A DNA stretch of 64,000 nucleotides from Prunus persica (GCF_000346465.2 NC_034009.1:19735606-19799605), one strand, 5' to 3'. Shown: positions 1-11,075, counted from the first letter of the stretch. The notes: generated by a model not told the origin, from the letters alone. Numbers and translations are program-made.

Positions 1-264
1 GAAATTACGATCTAATCGGTATCAGAGCCACTCTGCCGTGTGGTGCGAGTGTGCCGACGAGGACGTCGGGCCCTTAAGGGGGGTGGATTGTAAGATCCCA
101 CATCAACCAAACGGAGAGGGGGTGATGTGCCTTATATGTGCACACCCGCATCCATCTAGCACGAGGCCTTTTGGGAGCTCACTGGCTTCGGAGTCGTAGG
201 AACTCCGAAGTTACGCGAGTTGGGGGCTAGAGCAATCCCAGGATGGGTGACCCACTGGTCAGGC
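1..264 (+). mobile_element. Cassandra-type TRIM retrotransposon, 3' part (PBS, tiny internal region, truncated 3' LTR)
   Basis: A primer binding site matching initiator tRNA-Met (GGTATCAGAGCC, 18-29) is followed by only about 45 bp of internal DNA, a purine-rich tract (AAGGGGGGTGGA, about 76-87) and an LTR starting TGTAAGATCCCACATC at 89. Bases 199-258 resemble the 5S rRNA internal promoter (GAACTCCGAAGTTACGCGAG, then CCAGGATGGGTGACCCACTGG). 5S-like sequence inside an LTR is the hallmark of Cassandra TRIMs. The LTR is cut off at about 264, where it joins LRR-kinase coding sequence. The 5' LTR lies outside the window. The element encodes no protein. Confidence 0.82.
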
Positions 265-1982
265 ATTCTCAAATAAACTGAAAGGGATGAAATCCCAAAA
301 ATCTCTATAGGTATGGTGCCTGTTAGACGGTTATTAGAAACGTCAAGTGTGAGTAGACTTTGGCAGTTCCCAAGACTTGGAGGTATACTTCCCTCAAACC
401 TATTTACGTTGATGAATAACTTTATCAATGAAGTCAAGTTACCTAGGGAGGAAGGTATCGGCCCAGAAAAATTGTTAAAATTCAAATACAATACTTGTAA
501 CTTTTGAAGCTTCCCAATGGCATCAGGGACACTACCACTGAAATAGTTGTTGTTCATTCCAAGAAGGGCCAAGCTTGTAAGATTCCCAATGCCTTCAGGG
601 ATGCTTCCATGTATCAAATTTCTCCCCAAATAAAGATATTTTAGTTGGGTAGATAGGTTGGCTATGGACCTTGGCAATTCTCCTCCAAAATGGTTATTGT
701 CCAGACCCAAGTTCTCTAGGCCAGTACAATTAGCCAAGAAGCCGAGAAAATTCAAGTCACCAGCTTTCCCACTTCCCAGTCTATTGCGACTGAAGTTTAT
801 CCGAACTAAGCTTCGCAACCTTCCAAGATTTTCAGCAGGGAGTGTCCCGGTCAAACCATTTCCACCACAATCAAGGTTCTGAAGTCTAGAAGAATTTGAC
901 CACGACGCAGGAATAGCTCCTGTGAAGTTGTTCATACCACAGTTAAAAATTTCGAGATTGGGAAGACGAATGCCAACATTTGGTGGTAGCTCTCCATGCA
1001 GCTGGTTCCCAGTAACTGCGAAAGTTGTAATGGAAGAAATATTATAGATTGAAGAAGGGACAATACCAAACAGATTATTCAATCCAATTGAAAATTCTGC
1101 CAAGCGTGTCAGACGCCCGAGCTCATTTGGTATGCTTCCTCGAAAATTGTTTTGGGTAAGATAAAGACCATGCAAATAAGAAAAGTTTCCTATCCAATTT
1201 GGGATTGCTCCAGTGAGATTGTTTTCATCCGCAGATACATAATATAAATTCACCAATGAACTGAGTTGGTTCGGAATGGATCCAATAAGCTCATTCGAAA
1301 CTAAACGAAGCACTCTTAGTTGTGCACAGTGAGATATATTACTTGGAATTTTGCCGCCAAAGGAATTCCCAGACAGGTTGAGAGATCGCAGGCTTCGAAG
1401 ACGACCTATTTCTTGAGGAATTTCACCAGCAAAGCTGTTGTTCACCAGGTCGATTCCGGTAAGGCCAGAAAGATTTCCTATAGATTTTGGTAAGGAGATG
1501 ATAGTTCAATGGCTAGGATTAAATCTTGTATAGAGGCAGTTAGAGAAGAATCTCTCTTCTCTCTCCTCAACGGTTATATTTGGTTGCTGGTAATGAAAGA
1601 GCTGTAGCCTTCACTCTTCCAATTTTTCTGTTTTTTCATAGAGAGCAACGTCTCTCTCATCCATTCTCTCCCAAACACATCCAAATACAGACTCACAAAA
1701 CTATGAATTCTATCAGAGCCTGCCAATTTTTGAGCAGTCAGCTTCAAAATCACAACTCTTTTGGTGCAACGGTTGCATGTAAAGGGAATCATTCCATGAG
1801 CTCATGACATGGAGAGGATCTTGAGTGATTCTTTTCTTCAAGTCCAGCAGCGCCAGACGATCAGTTTCATTTCCGAAAGTATTACAACTAGGTAGAGTTG
1901 CAGATTCCAGAGGTGTGTTCATGCATAAAAGAAGGAATCCATGAAGGAAGGTAAACAAAATCAGCCTACCATGAGGCTCCAT
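265..1982 (-). pseudogene. LRR receptor-like kinase pseudogene (ectodomain only), paralogue of the gene at 46631-49905
   Basis: Read on the minus strand from ATG 1982 this matches the 5' half of the intact LRR-XII kinase near 49905: signal peptide, N-terminal cap ([14 protein letters not shown]) and LRRs with LxxLxLxxNxxxGxIP spacing. It has three lesions. A 23-bp deletion near 1787 removes the segment coding for the NWVGV part of the cap and shifts the frame. About 220 bp of foreign sequence (1497-1716) is inserted just after the first LRR. The gene stops at about 265, where it fuses to the Cassandra LTR, so the last LRRs, membrane segment and kinase are absent. An open frame of 429 codons (156-1445) survives, reading through into the LTR, but should not give a functional receptor. 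Confidence 0.9.
1497..1716. other. About 220-bp insertion inside the LRR pseudogene
   Basis: The paralogue reads continuously across this point (AAGGAGCCTGCC). Here the same sequence is split by about 220 bp that begins ATGATAGTTC and ends TCTATCAGAGCC. No clear target duplication or terminal repeat is visible. The last bases resemble the TATCAGAGCC primer-binding motif of LTR elements, so a retroelement fragment is possible, but the resemblance is short and may be chance. Confidence 0.6.
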
Positions 1983-2204
1983 CCTTAAATACAAAGAAAA
2001 TCTGAAATCAAGTGTGTGTTTGTTTGTTTTTTTTTCTTTTGCTTTTTCTGTCAAAATAAAAATCCAAGATCCGTTTACAGGGAGGGGATGCAAAAGAAGG
2101 ACCAAATATTGTTACAGGAAATTGAAGACCAAGACCAAGACCCAGACCACGGAAAATTCTATGAAATACCGTCAAAAACATACTTAAAGACAAAGTTCAT
2201 ATAT

Positions 2205-2441
2205 TAATGCATAATGTCTTCCATGAAATACATTACAATCTTGAAATACGTTCCAATTAGAAAAACCTTCAACCACAATATAATCACTACCTGCTTGTTC
2301 TCCAATGTTTGGTTTAAAAAGGTAGCAGCAAAGACAAATAGCAGAATCTGTTTCTATATTATATTCCAACCAAGTAGAAAAATCATCAAACCAAGCAGGA
2401 TTAAATCTTCTTAATGTTTTTCCAAATTGCTTTTAAGGGAA
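2205..2441 (-). pseudogene. TTF-type zinc-finger (hAT-like, zf-MYM1 family) gene fragment, split by CACTA A
   Basis: On the minus strand the frame reads RRFNPAWFDDF, then a stretch ending AICLCCYLFKP, then GFSNW. This is the pattern of the TTF zinc finger at the N-terminus of plant hAT-derived 'zinc finger MYM-type protein 1-like' proteins. The frame has an in-frame stop near 2434 and degenerates past GFSNW, so it is a relic. The upstream part of the fragment lies beyond CACTA element A: bases just right of 16038, read on the minus strand, give PRGHN, which continues in frame into FP (stop) KQFGK here once one ATT duplication is removed. Confidence 0.75.
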
Positions 2442-2444
2442 ATT

Positions 2445-3480
2445 CACTACTACAAAAAGTGAAAAAGACGACCAGAAAACAACGACGGTCTAAGTGAAAA
2501 CCGTCGTGGTTTATAAAAAGACGACGGTTATAAAAACACCGTCGTGTAATACAACCTTAGACAACTAAAAAATGGAGTTTCAAATGGCTGTTCAAAAACA
2601 ACGACGTACATAATTAAACAACCGACGTCTATTTGAAACAGATTTCCGCAGTGTAAAATCAATGCCAACAAAGAACGGCAGAAGTTATGAATCGACCGAC
2701 GTAGAAAGTAAAGACGACGATTTCAATAAAAACTGCCGTTTTTACTCATAAAATAACACGACGAGGTTTTCGTATAAGACGCCGTATAATTACAAACAAA
2801 TCCACGGCTTTAAAATACAAAATATCGCCGTATTAAATTAATTTACAACGACGGAAAATATAAATATATCGACGTCATTCTCGTATAGTTCTACGACGTT
2901 ATCTTTAAATCGTACAATAAAATTTATCATCGTATTTATTCATTTTATACGTCGTACCTTTAATTTTAACGGTCGTCTTAATAAGAATTTTTGTTAACAA
3001 TTTTTTTCTTTGATTTTCTTATCCTACGTCGGTAGATCTACTTAATGACAAGAATTGAAATAACCACGACGGTTTATATAGAACACCGCCGACATAATCA
3101 GATTTGTCTGAGATCCCAAGGGTTACGAAATCTTACCAGATGGAACTCTGTTCCACATCATAATCTTAACAGATGACACAGATTTGCAAATATTGCGTCG
3201 TGTTAGTTTACAAATTCTAGAACATTAATTTCCCTCATTTTAAATTTCCTCGGGAAAGAAAAATCTATTTATCACGCTTTGGAATTGAAAACTAAAACTG
3301 AAAGAATACGGGAAAAAAAACTCTATTTATAATTTAAAAATAAAATCCACGTCGGTTGTAGTAAACTTAACGACGTTTAACAAAATAATCTACGTCGGTA
3401 ATTATAAATCTACCGCCATCTTAACTTAATATAGACGATGAGAAAAGACGACGGTAGAACAGAAAACCGCCGTTGTTTCA
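2445..3480. repeat. CACTA A left subterminal motif array
   Basis: Short motifs with an ACGACGG, ACGTCGG or CCGTCGT core recur every few tens of bases and often alternate in orientation, for example ACGACGGTTATAAAAACACC followed by GTCGT near 2521. In CACTA elements subterminal motifs are the binding sites of the element's own DNA-binding protein. That role is inferred here. Copy B lacks the homologue of 2445-3447. A block at about 3226-3400 recurs as a direct repeat at about 4408-4590. Confidence 0.8.
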
Positions 3481-3531
3481 GTTTCTTTAACATATCTTTC
3501 TGCAGGACTTGTATAGTTCAAAGCATTGACA

Positions 3532-3957
3532 ATGTCTTCATCATATCTCCCAGAAACTACTGATTCAATTGCTCATGCTTTAGAGGCCATCTGAAGCCAT
3601 TTCTATTCTTTATCGCATTCTTGAAACCCATCTTCTTCTTCTGAAGCTCTACGGATAAAGGAAGAGGCTATCACAAATCCGACGGATCTTCTTAGGCAAG
3701 AAAATCAAGCAGAGGATCAGGCACATCTGATCTTCAGATTTCCCTGAGAAGCGAACTTTCCTTCGACAGCGAGTGGAGGCCAGGCTTGCATCTCTTTTGA
3801 TGGAAAGCAAGGAGTATTCAGAAGCACTAAGTGTCCTATCAGGCTTGATCAAGGAAGTGAGAAGGCTAGTTGACAAGCTTCTTCTTGTGGACATATATTT
3901 GATGCGAGTAAGCTCAATTTCTCTTTGAGAAAACATCCAAATTATTGTCTTTGAGAC
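3532..3957 (+). pseudogene. Captured fragment of 26S proteasome subunit RPN6 (PSMD11 family)
   Basis: From ATG 3532, pieces in shifting frames read MSSSYLPETTDSIAHALEA, SEAISILYRILE, PSSSSEALRIKEEAI, then EKRTFLRQRVEARLASLLME, SKEYSEALSVLSGLIKEVRR and KLLLVDIYL. This follows the N-terminal order of plant RPN6, the PCI-domain lid subunit. About 50 residues between 'RQEN' and 'EKRT' are missing, and there are frameshifts and stops, so no protein is made. Just upstream, TTCTGCAGGACTTG looks like the end of a 5'-UTR intron. The same lesions occur in copy B, so capture and decay preceded duplication of the element. Confidence 0.8.
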
Positions 3958-3959
3958 AT

Positions 3960-4680
3960 GAGAGACTGAGAGAGGAAGAACTTGGAACCTTAAATGTAAA
4001 CCGAAAATGAATGAAAGCGACAAATTTATAGAATAAATTTTTAAAACCAACGGCGGTCCTTACAAAAAAACCGCCGTTTAAATTGTAAAATCAACGTCGG
4101 TATGATCGACGTATAGTACAGAAATCCACGTCGGTAAATTAATAAAAACGACGTGTTAAATAATCTACCATGACGCGAGTTATTACTTATGTACTTTAAT
4201 TTTTGAGTTTACTACGACGGTACCTACAACACTACTGTCGTATTTTGTACTTTATACATCGTAGTTATATGTAACCGCCGTATTATTTTTTTGAAATGGT
4301 TTTATATGTAAGCAACTTTTCGTCTACTTGACTTACACATTCGTTGTTTTTATATTCTTATTTTATTTAAATCTGTCATCCAAAAAAGAAACTTTACATA
4401 TTGCAGAATATTAATTTCCTTCGTTTTAAATTTCCTCCGGAAAAAAAACTCTATTTATAACGCACTGTAATTGAAAAATAAACTGAAAGGTCACGGGAAA
4501 AAAAATTCTATTCATAATTTAAAAATTAAAATCCACGTCGGTTATATTAAACCTAACGACGTTAAATGAAATGATTCCACGTCGAACGAAAAATATTGCG
4601 TCGTGTTAGTTAAAAACGACGTAGTTAAATGTAACCGCCGTATTATTTTTTTGAAATGGTTTTATATGTAAGCAACTTTT
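3960..4680. repeat. CACTA A motif-rich spacer with internal direct repeats
   Basis: No gene is seen. ACGTCGG/CCGCCGT-type motifs continue throughout. A segment beginning near 4264 (CCGCCGTATTATTTTTTTG and the sequence that follows) recurs at about 4624-4681. Copy B has only one such block, so A carries a roughly 360-bp duplication, or B lost it by recombination between the repeats. Confidence 0.65.
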
Positions 4681-4699
4681 CGACTTACACATGCACTGT

Positions 4700-5533
4700 T
4701 TCCAAACCCGATTAAAAATTTCAATCTCCCAGAGAAACCTTTTCGTCTTTTTTCCTTGTCAGAGCATTGTCAGAGTTTCTCATCGTCTTCCTCTCGTCTT
4801 CTTCGTCGTCTCTGAACTTAAACATCGATCATCTTCCTCTTGCTTTCATTGCACGCAAAAGGTAAGCTTTCATTTTCACTATTTTGGTTACTGTTTTGCA
4901 TGCTCATACGTTTTTTGTTTGAAAAATCTTTTTACCTTTTTTCTGGCCAAAATCATTTTACTTCTTTCCAAGTTTGATAAAATATACAGACAAAGAGGGA
5001 AAGTTTCCAACTTTGAAGACAACTACCTCAACTAAATAAGACGACGGTAGACCACGACGGTTCGTAAGTTGTTCTAGCGTCGTCTGAAAATTGACAAAGT
5101 TGTTTTTAAAATAATAGTCTTTTTTTATATGCTTGTTTAATTGCAGGTTTGATTTCTCTGAACAATGGTTTTTGTTTTTCCCTTATTTGATAAAATATAA
5201 AGAAAAAGAAACTAGGGTTGGTATCTAATATAGATGACAAAATATCTTATTGTTTTACGTCGTGTGAATGTTAATACCACGACGGTGTATTACTATTGAC
5301 GTCGTATGAACATAAATACCACGACGTTATATAAATAATAGTTTACCACGACGGTGTATTACTATTGACGTCGTGTGAACATATATACCACGACGTTATA
5401 TAAATAATGGTTTTAAACATTTATTACGTCTGAGATTATTTCATTGCGTCGTCTAAAATCATATCATACGTCGTATTTTTTTAATACCGTCGTTTGTGTT
5501 CTTAATGTTTTCCTGAAATATTTTCACTTGCAG
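4700..5533 (+). promoter_or_regulatory. Leader exon and 5'-UTR intron of the Transposase_24/Ulp1 gene
   Basis: A pyrimidine-rich leader (about 4700-4861) ends at a good donor (AAAAG|GTAAGC, intron from 4862). A TTGCAG acceptor ends at 5533, 14 bp before the chosen ATG at 5548. A second possible acceptor lies near 5147. An open frame at 4691-5035 crosses the donor and is leader sequence. The intron is again full of CGTCG motifs. The transcription start is not defined by sequence alone. Confidence 0.5.
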
Positions 5534-5547
5534 TTTTGTCTGTTAAA

Positions 5548-8500
5548 ATGGTTTCTCAACAACAAACTAAGGATTCTGGCTCCAAGAAGCTTGGAATAGT
5601 AGCTCCTCAAGACAAGTCTTCGAAGGAGATGAAGTCTTCGAAGAAGATGAAGTTTGCTTCATCATCTGCTGAGACAGAACCAACCAGCCAGACAACAATC
5701 TCTGATGATTCAAAGACTGGTCGAGGTATGAGCACAATGCCTCGTGTTGTGAAGAGAAAGCTTCAGAAACTGAGGCCAATTGTTGAGTACAATAAAAGGG
5801 GGAAAGGTGTTGGCCAAGCACATATTGAGATGCAGTCGTATATTGGTGTGTTGGCACGCTCCAGGATCCCACTTGTGGACAAGAAATGGTCCCAAATCCC
5901 CAAGGATATAAAGGAGCAGATTTGGGAAGCAGTTGACATGGCTTTTGTCGTAAGCCAAGGGGGCAAGACCTCTGTTTTAGCTTCTGCTTCCAAGAAATGG
6001 AAGGATTTCAAGTCTACACTAACGAGGCATTATATCCTTCCATACACCAATGACAGGGAGAAATTAAGCCAACCCCCTGAAACATATAAATTCATAGAGA
6101 AAGCACAATGGGATGCCTTTGTAGCTTCAAGGCTATCCAAAGATTTTGAGTCTGTGCATTCTCAACATGCACAGATTAGGGAGAAACTCGAGTACAATCA
6201 TCGATTGTCTCGAAAAGGATATGCTGGATTGGAGGATCAATTGGAGGAAACCATGCCTGGGGTAGAAATTGATCGATCTACCTTATGGAAGAGAGCTAGA
6301 CAGGACAAACATGGTAACATCCCTGATCCAAAGGTGGCAGAGAAAGCAAAATTAATTGTAAGCCTACTATCACTCTGTTTTAAATTTTTATTAAACTGTG
6401 AATTATTCTTATTACGTCGTATGTTATATTTTTCGTCGTGTGAATGATATTACCACGTCGAGAAGTTTTTAAAAACGTCGTTAAAGGTCTAAATAGGAAT
6501 CAATACTATGTTTTCTGTAATTATAGCATAAGACGTCGGTGGTTCATTTTGGCGTCGTTTGAATGATATTACCACGTCGAAATTTTTTTAAAAACGTCGT
6601 TAACGGTCTAAATAGGAATCACTACTCTGTTTTCTTTAATTATAGCATAAGACGTCGGTTGTTTATTCATTTCGTCGTTTTAAATAAATAACCACGTCGG
6701 TATAACTACCGTAGTGATAAGTTATAATAACGTCGGTTTATACGTTATTGCGTCGTGTGAAATTATATAATACGTCGTTTGTACATAAATAACCGTCGTG
6801 TGTTTTTTTGTTTATCTTTTTTTAGGATGAATTGCAGAAACAAGTCTCGGAAGGCAAAGTCAGAGTAGATGGCAGCAATGATGTGCTGACCATGGCTTTG
6901 GGCCCCGAGCATCCAGGCAGAGTGAGGGGAGTTGGTGCTGGTGTTTCCCCAAGGCAATATTTCAATTTGCCCAAACCACAGAGGGTGAGCTTTGACGACC
7001 GTTTGAAGGACAGTTTAAGAGTTCTCCTTCAAGAAGAGACTAAAAAGATGGAGGCTAAGGCAAGGGAAGAGGCCTTAAGGATGGAGGCTAGGACAAAACA
7101 ATTGGTAGAGGCTGAGAGGGAGCATTTCCTGAGTCAGCTTTCCCAATTAATTCCCAATTTTGATCCAAGCATGCTTAAACCAAGAATTAGCCAAAGCCCC
7201 AAAAATCCAATGTCTGACAAAGCTAGCTGCTTTGGAGGTGATGTGAGATCCCTACATTTGGAGGATGATACTGCCAAAATGGGGAAACATCAGCCAGATG
7301 AAGAGAAGGAAGAAGAAAAAAGAGATGAAGAGAAGGAAGAAGAAAAGGAGAAAGAAGATGAAGAAAAGCATGACGACAAGGTATGTTCACATAACTTTGC
7401 CTTTTTTATTTGTTTTTCAAAATTTCAGACGTCGATATTTTTATTTAATCCGTCGTTTGTTTAAAACTTAGACAGCGGACTTTTTTTAAGACGTAATAAA
7501 ATATTTAAACGACGGTTTTTGCACCGTCGTTTAAATGGTTTCAGACGACGCTTTATTCATAAAACCGTCGTCTTTATTGAATTACCACGACGGTTTTTTC
7601 ACCGTCGTTTAAATACTTTTAAGACGACGTTTTATTCCTTAAACCGTCGTCTTTATTGAATTACCACGTCATTTTTTTTATTTCTTTAAACAGGTTATTG
7701 AAGTTGGTGCTTATTCAAATATGGAGGCGCCATCTTCTTTAAAAACCCTTTGTCGTTTTGTGGAAACGACACTCCTGCCTGAGGATAAGACACTCCAATT
7801 TACAATTAATAAGGAGGTGTTTGGTGGTGAGCGCGATACCTTCCTCCTGCCTGAAGATATTACACAATTTGCAGGCATGGAAGAAATTGGAGCTACTGTA
7901 TTGGCTGTATATATGAGGTTTGTACTTCTAAAAATAATACATCGTTGGTTTATATATTGCGTCGTCTTAACTAACTAACCACGTCGTCTTAACTAACTAC
8001 CGTCGTGATAAATATATTATAACGTCCTCATCTATTTCAGTACGTCGTGTGAAATATTATAATACGTCGTTTTTTTATACATAACCGTCGTGTTTGTTTG
8101 TGCTGACTTGTTTATATTATTTTATGTATTCAGGTACTTACACGATGTTTTGAAACAAGCCAATATGTGCAGCATGGTTGGCTTTATCGACCCTGCTACA
8201 GTTAGTGCCAACTCTGGCACAATAACTGAAAGATCACGACTGGTAGCAGCTCGACTTCAGAAGACAGACGGTGAACAGATTTTCATGATGCCTTACAATC
8301 CAGGGTTAGTCTCCTTAGGATTTTGTTTTTATGATTTTCAATAAATGACAGCTTATAAACTAACCACGTCGGTGTTTTATTTTATTTAGTCGTTTGAAAC
8401 TACTAACCACGTCGGTATTTATTTATCGTCGTGATAAATATATAATGTCGTCGTTATCTACTTTATTTCGTCGTGTGAAATACTATAATACGTCGTTTTT

Positions 8501-9093
8501 GTAAATAACCGTCGTTTTTATATTAATTTTGTGCAGCCGTCATTGGATCTTGCTGATTGTAAGAGCAAAGAAGGAGACCGTCTATTTTCTGGATCCTCTG
8601 CCAGGTCATCGTGTGGTCGACGAAGATGCGAAAAACATCGTGAACAGTGCTTTAAAAATATATAATACCCACATAGCCCGAGCAGGACGTAAAAATGTAA
8701 TTTGGAAAACTCTCTCAGGCACACCAAAGCAACCCAGCAATGTCGAATGCGGGTATTATGTGATGCGCTTCATGAGGGACATCATCATGGATCCTTCCTT
8801 GGGGTTTGAGAATAAGGTAAGAAGAAATTACCTTCATACATTTCACGTCGTTTTTTGTATTATCAACGACGGTCATGTAAAATTAACGTCGTTGAATGGA
8901 TATACTACGTCGGTTATGAAAAATATCGTCGTCTGTGATTGAATTTCTTTTTATTTATAAACCCTAATAGTCATTGTTTATGCAGTATGCCAAGGGAAAC
9001 CAGGAAGCTTCATACCCCCAAGAAGCCATTGATGAAGTCCGGAATGAATGGGCAGAGTTTGTTTTCCAAATTATTAAACAGGGCAATTATTGA
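5548..9093 (+). CDS. CACTA-encoded fusion of plant transposase (Ptta/En/Spm, Transposase_24) and Ulp1-like C48 cysteine protease
   Basis: Spliced model: 5548-6357, 6826-7380, 7694-7917, 8134-8304, 8537-8816, 8986-9093. It gives 715 residues with every junction GT/AG and in frame. ATG 5548 is the first true ATG after the acceptor. Residues about 75-265 match Transposase_24 (KLRPIVEY, KKWKDFKSTL, GYAGLEDQ). Residues 271-455 hold a coiled-coil-prone segment ending in a Glu/Lys-rich tract. The C-terminal part is a C48 (Ulp1/SENP) domain with a plausible triad His589 (RHWILLIV), Asp606 (YFLDPL) and Cys658 (ECGYYVMRFM). Ulp1-type proteases remove SUMO or similar modifiers; the target here is unknown. 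The gene lies upstream of TNP2 in the same orientation and may supply the element's DNA-binding accessory protein (inferred). All its introns are filled with the element's CGTCG motifs. Confidence 0.88.
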
Positions 9094-10250
9094 ACACTTG
9101 ATATTTATGTATAATGTACAAATTTTCTCTATAATATGTAATGTAAAAATTTGTTGAGGTTTTCTTAAATTAAAAAAAAAACAAACATACAAATTGCTTA
9201 ACCGACGTGTAATACTTTTCCAACGACCTAATAAAGTCAAAAACCGTCGTATTTTGTTGTTTCGTGTTTTAAACAAATACGACGTAAAAATGTAGTTAGA
9301 CGACGTTCTTTGAACAATTGAGTCGTTTATGGTTTACAACATCTTCAATTTCTTAAGGGTTCAGGGTATCATCGACGACGTTTATGTAACGACAGCGGTT
9401 AAGTCGTGGAATATATATTTTACGTCGTATAGTTAAATAGCCGCCATGGTTTCTCATTTTAACGACGTCATTTTAACGACTTAGTAGTCTATTACAATTT
9501 ACAACGTCTACAATTTATTAACACCGACGTGGTTTGTTGTTGTGGTAAGAATATTTTATTATTTTTATATCAAAATATTCAAAATAAATTTAAAATAAAT
9601 CAGAAAATTGAAAAGTCATCTCCTATGAAGTCATTGATATATTTTCTTCCACATAAACCTTGAAAAAATTCATTTTGAATAACAAAAATTTAAAATGACC
9701 ATCCAAAACAAAATTGTTTTGATGAGTCATAAAATCACTTCTAGTTTTATGGTTTAGGGTTTAGAGTCTAGGGTTTAGAGATTAGGGTTGTTATTTATTG
9801 GGGTTTATTTTTAAAGTATAATTTTTGGGTAGTCTAGGGTATATGTTAGGCTTTAAAACCATAAAACCTTTTATAAACTTAATTTTTTAAATTGTATAAT
9901 TTAGTTTTATGGGTTTAGGGTATTAATTTTTAACGACGGTGGTTGCGTCGTGGAATACATATTTTACGTCGTACAGAAAAACATACGACATGGTTTACGC
10001 TTTAAACGACGTCATTTTAATATGTAAGTCGGTTTATATAATTTACAACGTCTTTAATTTCTTAACACCGACGTGGTTTTTCAGTCGTCGTTATATAAAA
10101 AATTCAAAATAAATTTAAAATTAATCCGAAAAATGAAGCTTCAAAATGAACGGCCTTACGTTCTTAATTCGAAAAATGAAGTTTCCGTCGTGGAATATTA
10201 AATTTACGTCGGTACTTGTAGAAGTTTCGCCTTGGTTTTTCTTTCGACGT
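9094..10250. repeat. Intergenic motif array with degenerate TTTAGGG tract
   Basis: This is non-coding DNA between the two CACTA A genes. CGTCG/ACGACG motifs cover about 9190-9540 and 9930-10250. The centre (about 9590-9930) lacks them and holds AT-rich DNA with several near-copies of the plant telomere unit (GGTTTAGGGTTTAGAGTCTA near 9750). From about 9545 onward this is absent from copy B. Confidence 0.65.
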
Positions 10251-10254
10251 TTTA

Positions 10255-10443
10255 AAACGCGCGAGCTCTAAAAATTTTCGCGCGACCTAAATTTTTTTAG
10301 ATTTGGCTCTTATTCTTATACTTCGAACCCTGAAACCTAAAATTTTCAGATTTCGCGCGACATAACATTTCGCTCTCTCACTTCTGCTCTAATTAAAAGT
10401 TGCACTCTCCAGGCTCCGTCGAATCTGTGAGCTCGTCCAACCT
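10255..10443 (+). promoter_or_regulatory. Probable TNP2 promoter and leader with two E2F-type sites
   Basis: TTTCGCGC occurs at 10276-10283 and 10351-10358, each a full match to the E2F consensus TTTSGCGC. A further CGCGCG lies at about 10258. A leader follows and ends at the donor CCTG|TAAGTA (exon end 10443). Such GC clusters are rare in this AT-rich element. In plants E2F sites drive S-phase genes; that the transposase is S-phase controlled is inference. Copy B has lost this whole region. Confidence 0.55.
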
Positions 10444-11075
10444 GTAAGTACAAACCCTATCTTCCCCTTGTAAATTCATTGAATGATATTAGGTTGTTTT
10501 GTTAAAGGGGTTCATGACTATGCTTTGCGATCTGTTAATAATGTGCTTATAGGTATGGGTTCATGGATTTTCTGTTTAATGGGTTCATGGATTACATTAT
10601 CTGTTATGTTGAATTGGGAATGGATTTAATTTTGTCGTATCTTTTAATCACCCTATGTTATGTTGAATTGGGAATGGATTTATTGTTTTCATGCTTGGTT
10701 TCATGTATATGTTGGTTTCTTGCTTGGTTTCATATATATGTTGTGTTCTTAATGGGTTTTGTGTTCTTGAAAATAAACTGAGACACGACGAATTTTAAGG
10801 CATACGACGACGATTACACGACGGTTTTTTTAAACTACCGTCGTTGTATTACTTATACACGACGGTTTTTTCATAAACCGTCGTTTGTATTACTTATAAT
10901 AGACGACGTCTGTTGAAAATCCGTCGTCTATATATGCCAAATACGTCTGTTTTTGTTTAAAACCCGTCGTCTCTGTTGTGTATTACTTGCGATTAGATCA
11001 TTGTATAATCTGCTATAGTGATGGTCATTACCTGTATTTTCACTTTATTATAGATAATAGGTTATAGTGTCGGAG
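10444..11075 (+). other. 5'-UTR intron and leader of the TNP2 transposase
   Basis: The donor is at 10444. Possible acceptors are TTATAG at 11053, AATAG at 11060 and TTATAG at 11067, just before ATG 11076. About 10785-10975 holds another cluster of alternating CGACGG/CCGTCG motifs. The part before it is T-rich with imperfect repeats of TTGAATTGGGAATGGATT. No gene is seen. Confidence 0.45.

Noticed and set aside
199..258. 5S rRNA gene
   Set aside because: Only the internal-promoter part matches, and it lies inside an LTR next to a PBS and purine tract. This is Cassandra, not a ribosomal gene.
2445..3480. CRISPR-like array
   Set aside because: The motif is very short, varied, alternates in orientation, and has no constant repeat or spacer length. 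It lies in a plant transposon.
4691..5035. Stand-alone gene of 114 codons
   Set aside because: It crosses a strong donor site and lies in the leader of the Ulp1-like gene; the sequence is pyrimidine-rich with no domain.
11067..11075. TNP2 start at 11067
   Set aside because: That codon is GTG. The first ATG in frame is 11076, which gives the usual MDKSWM start.
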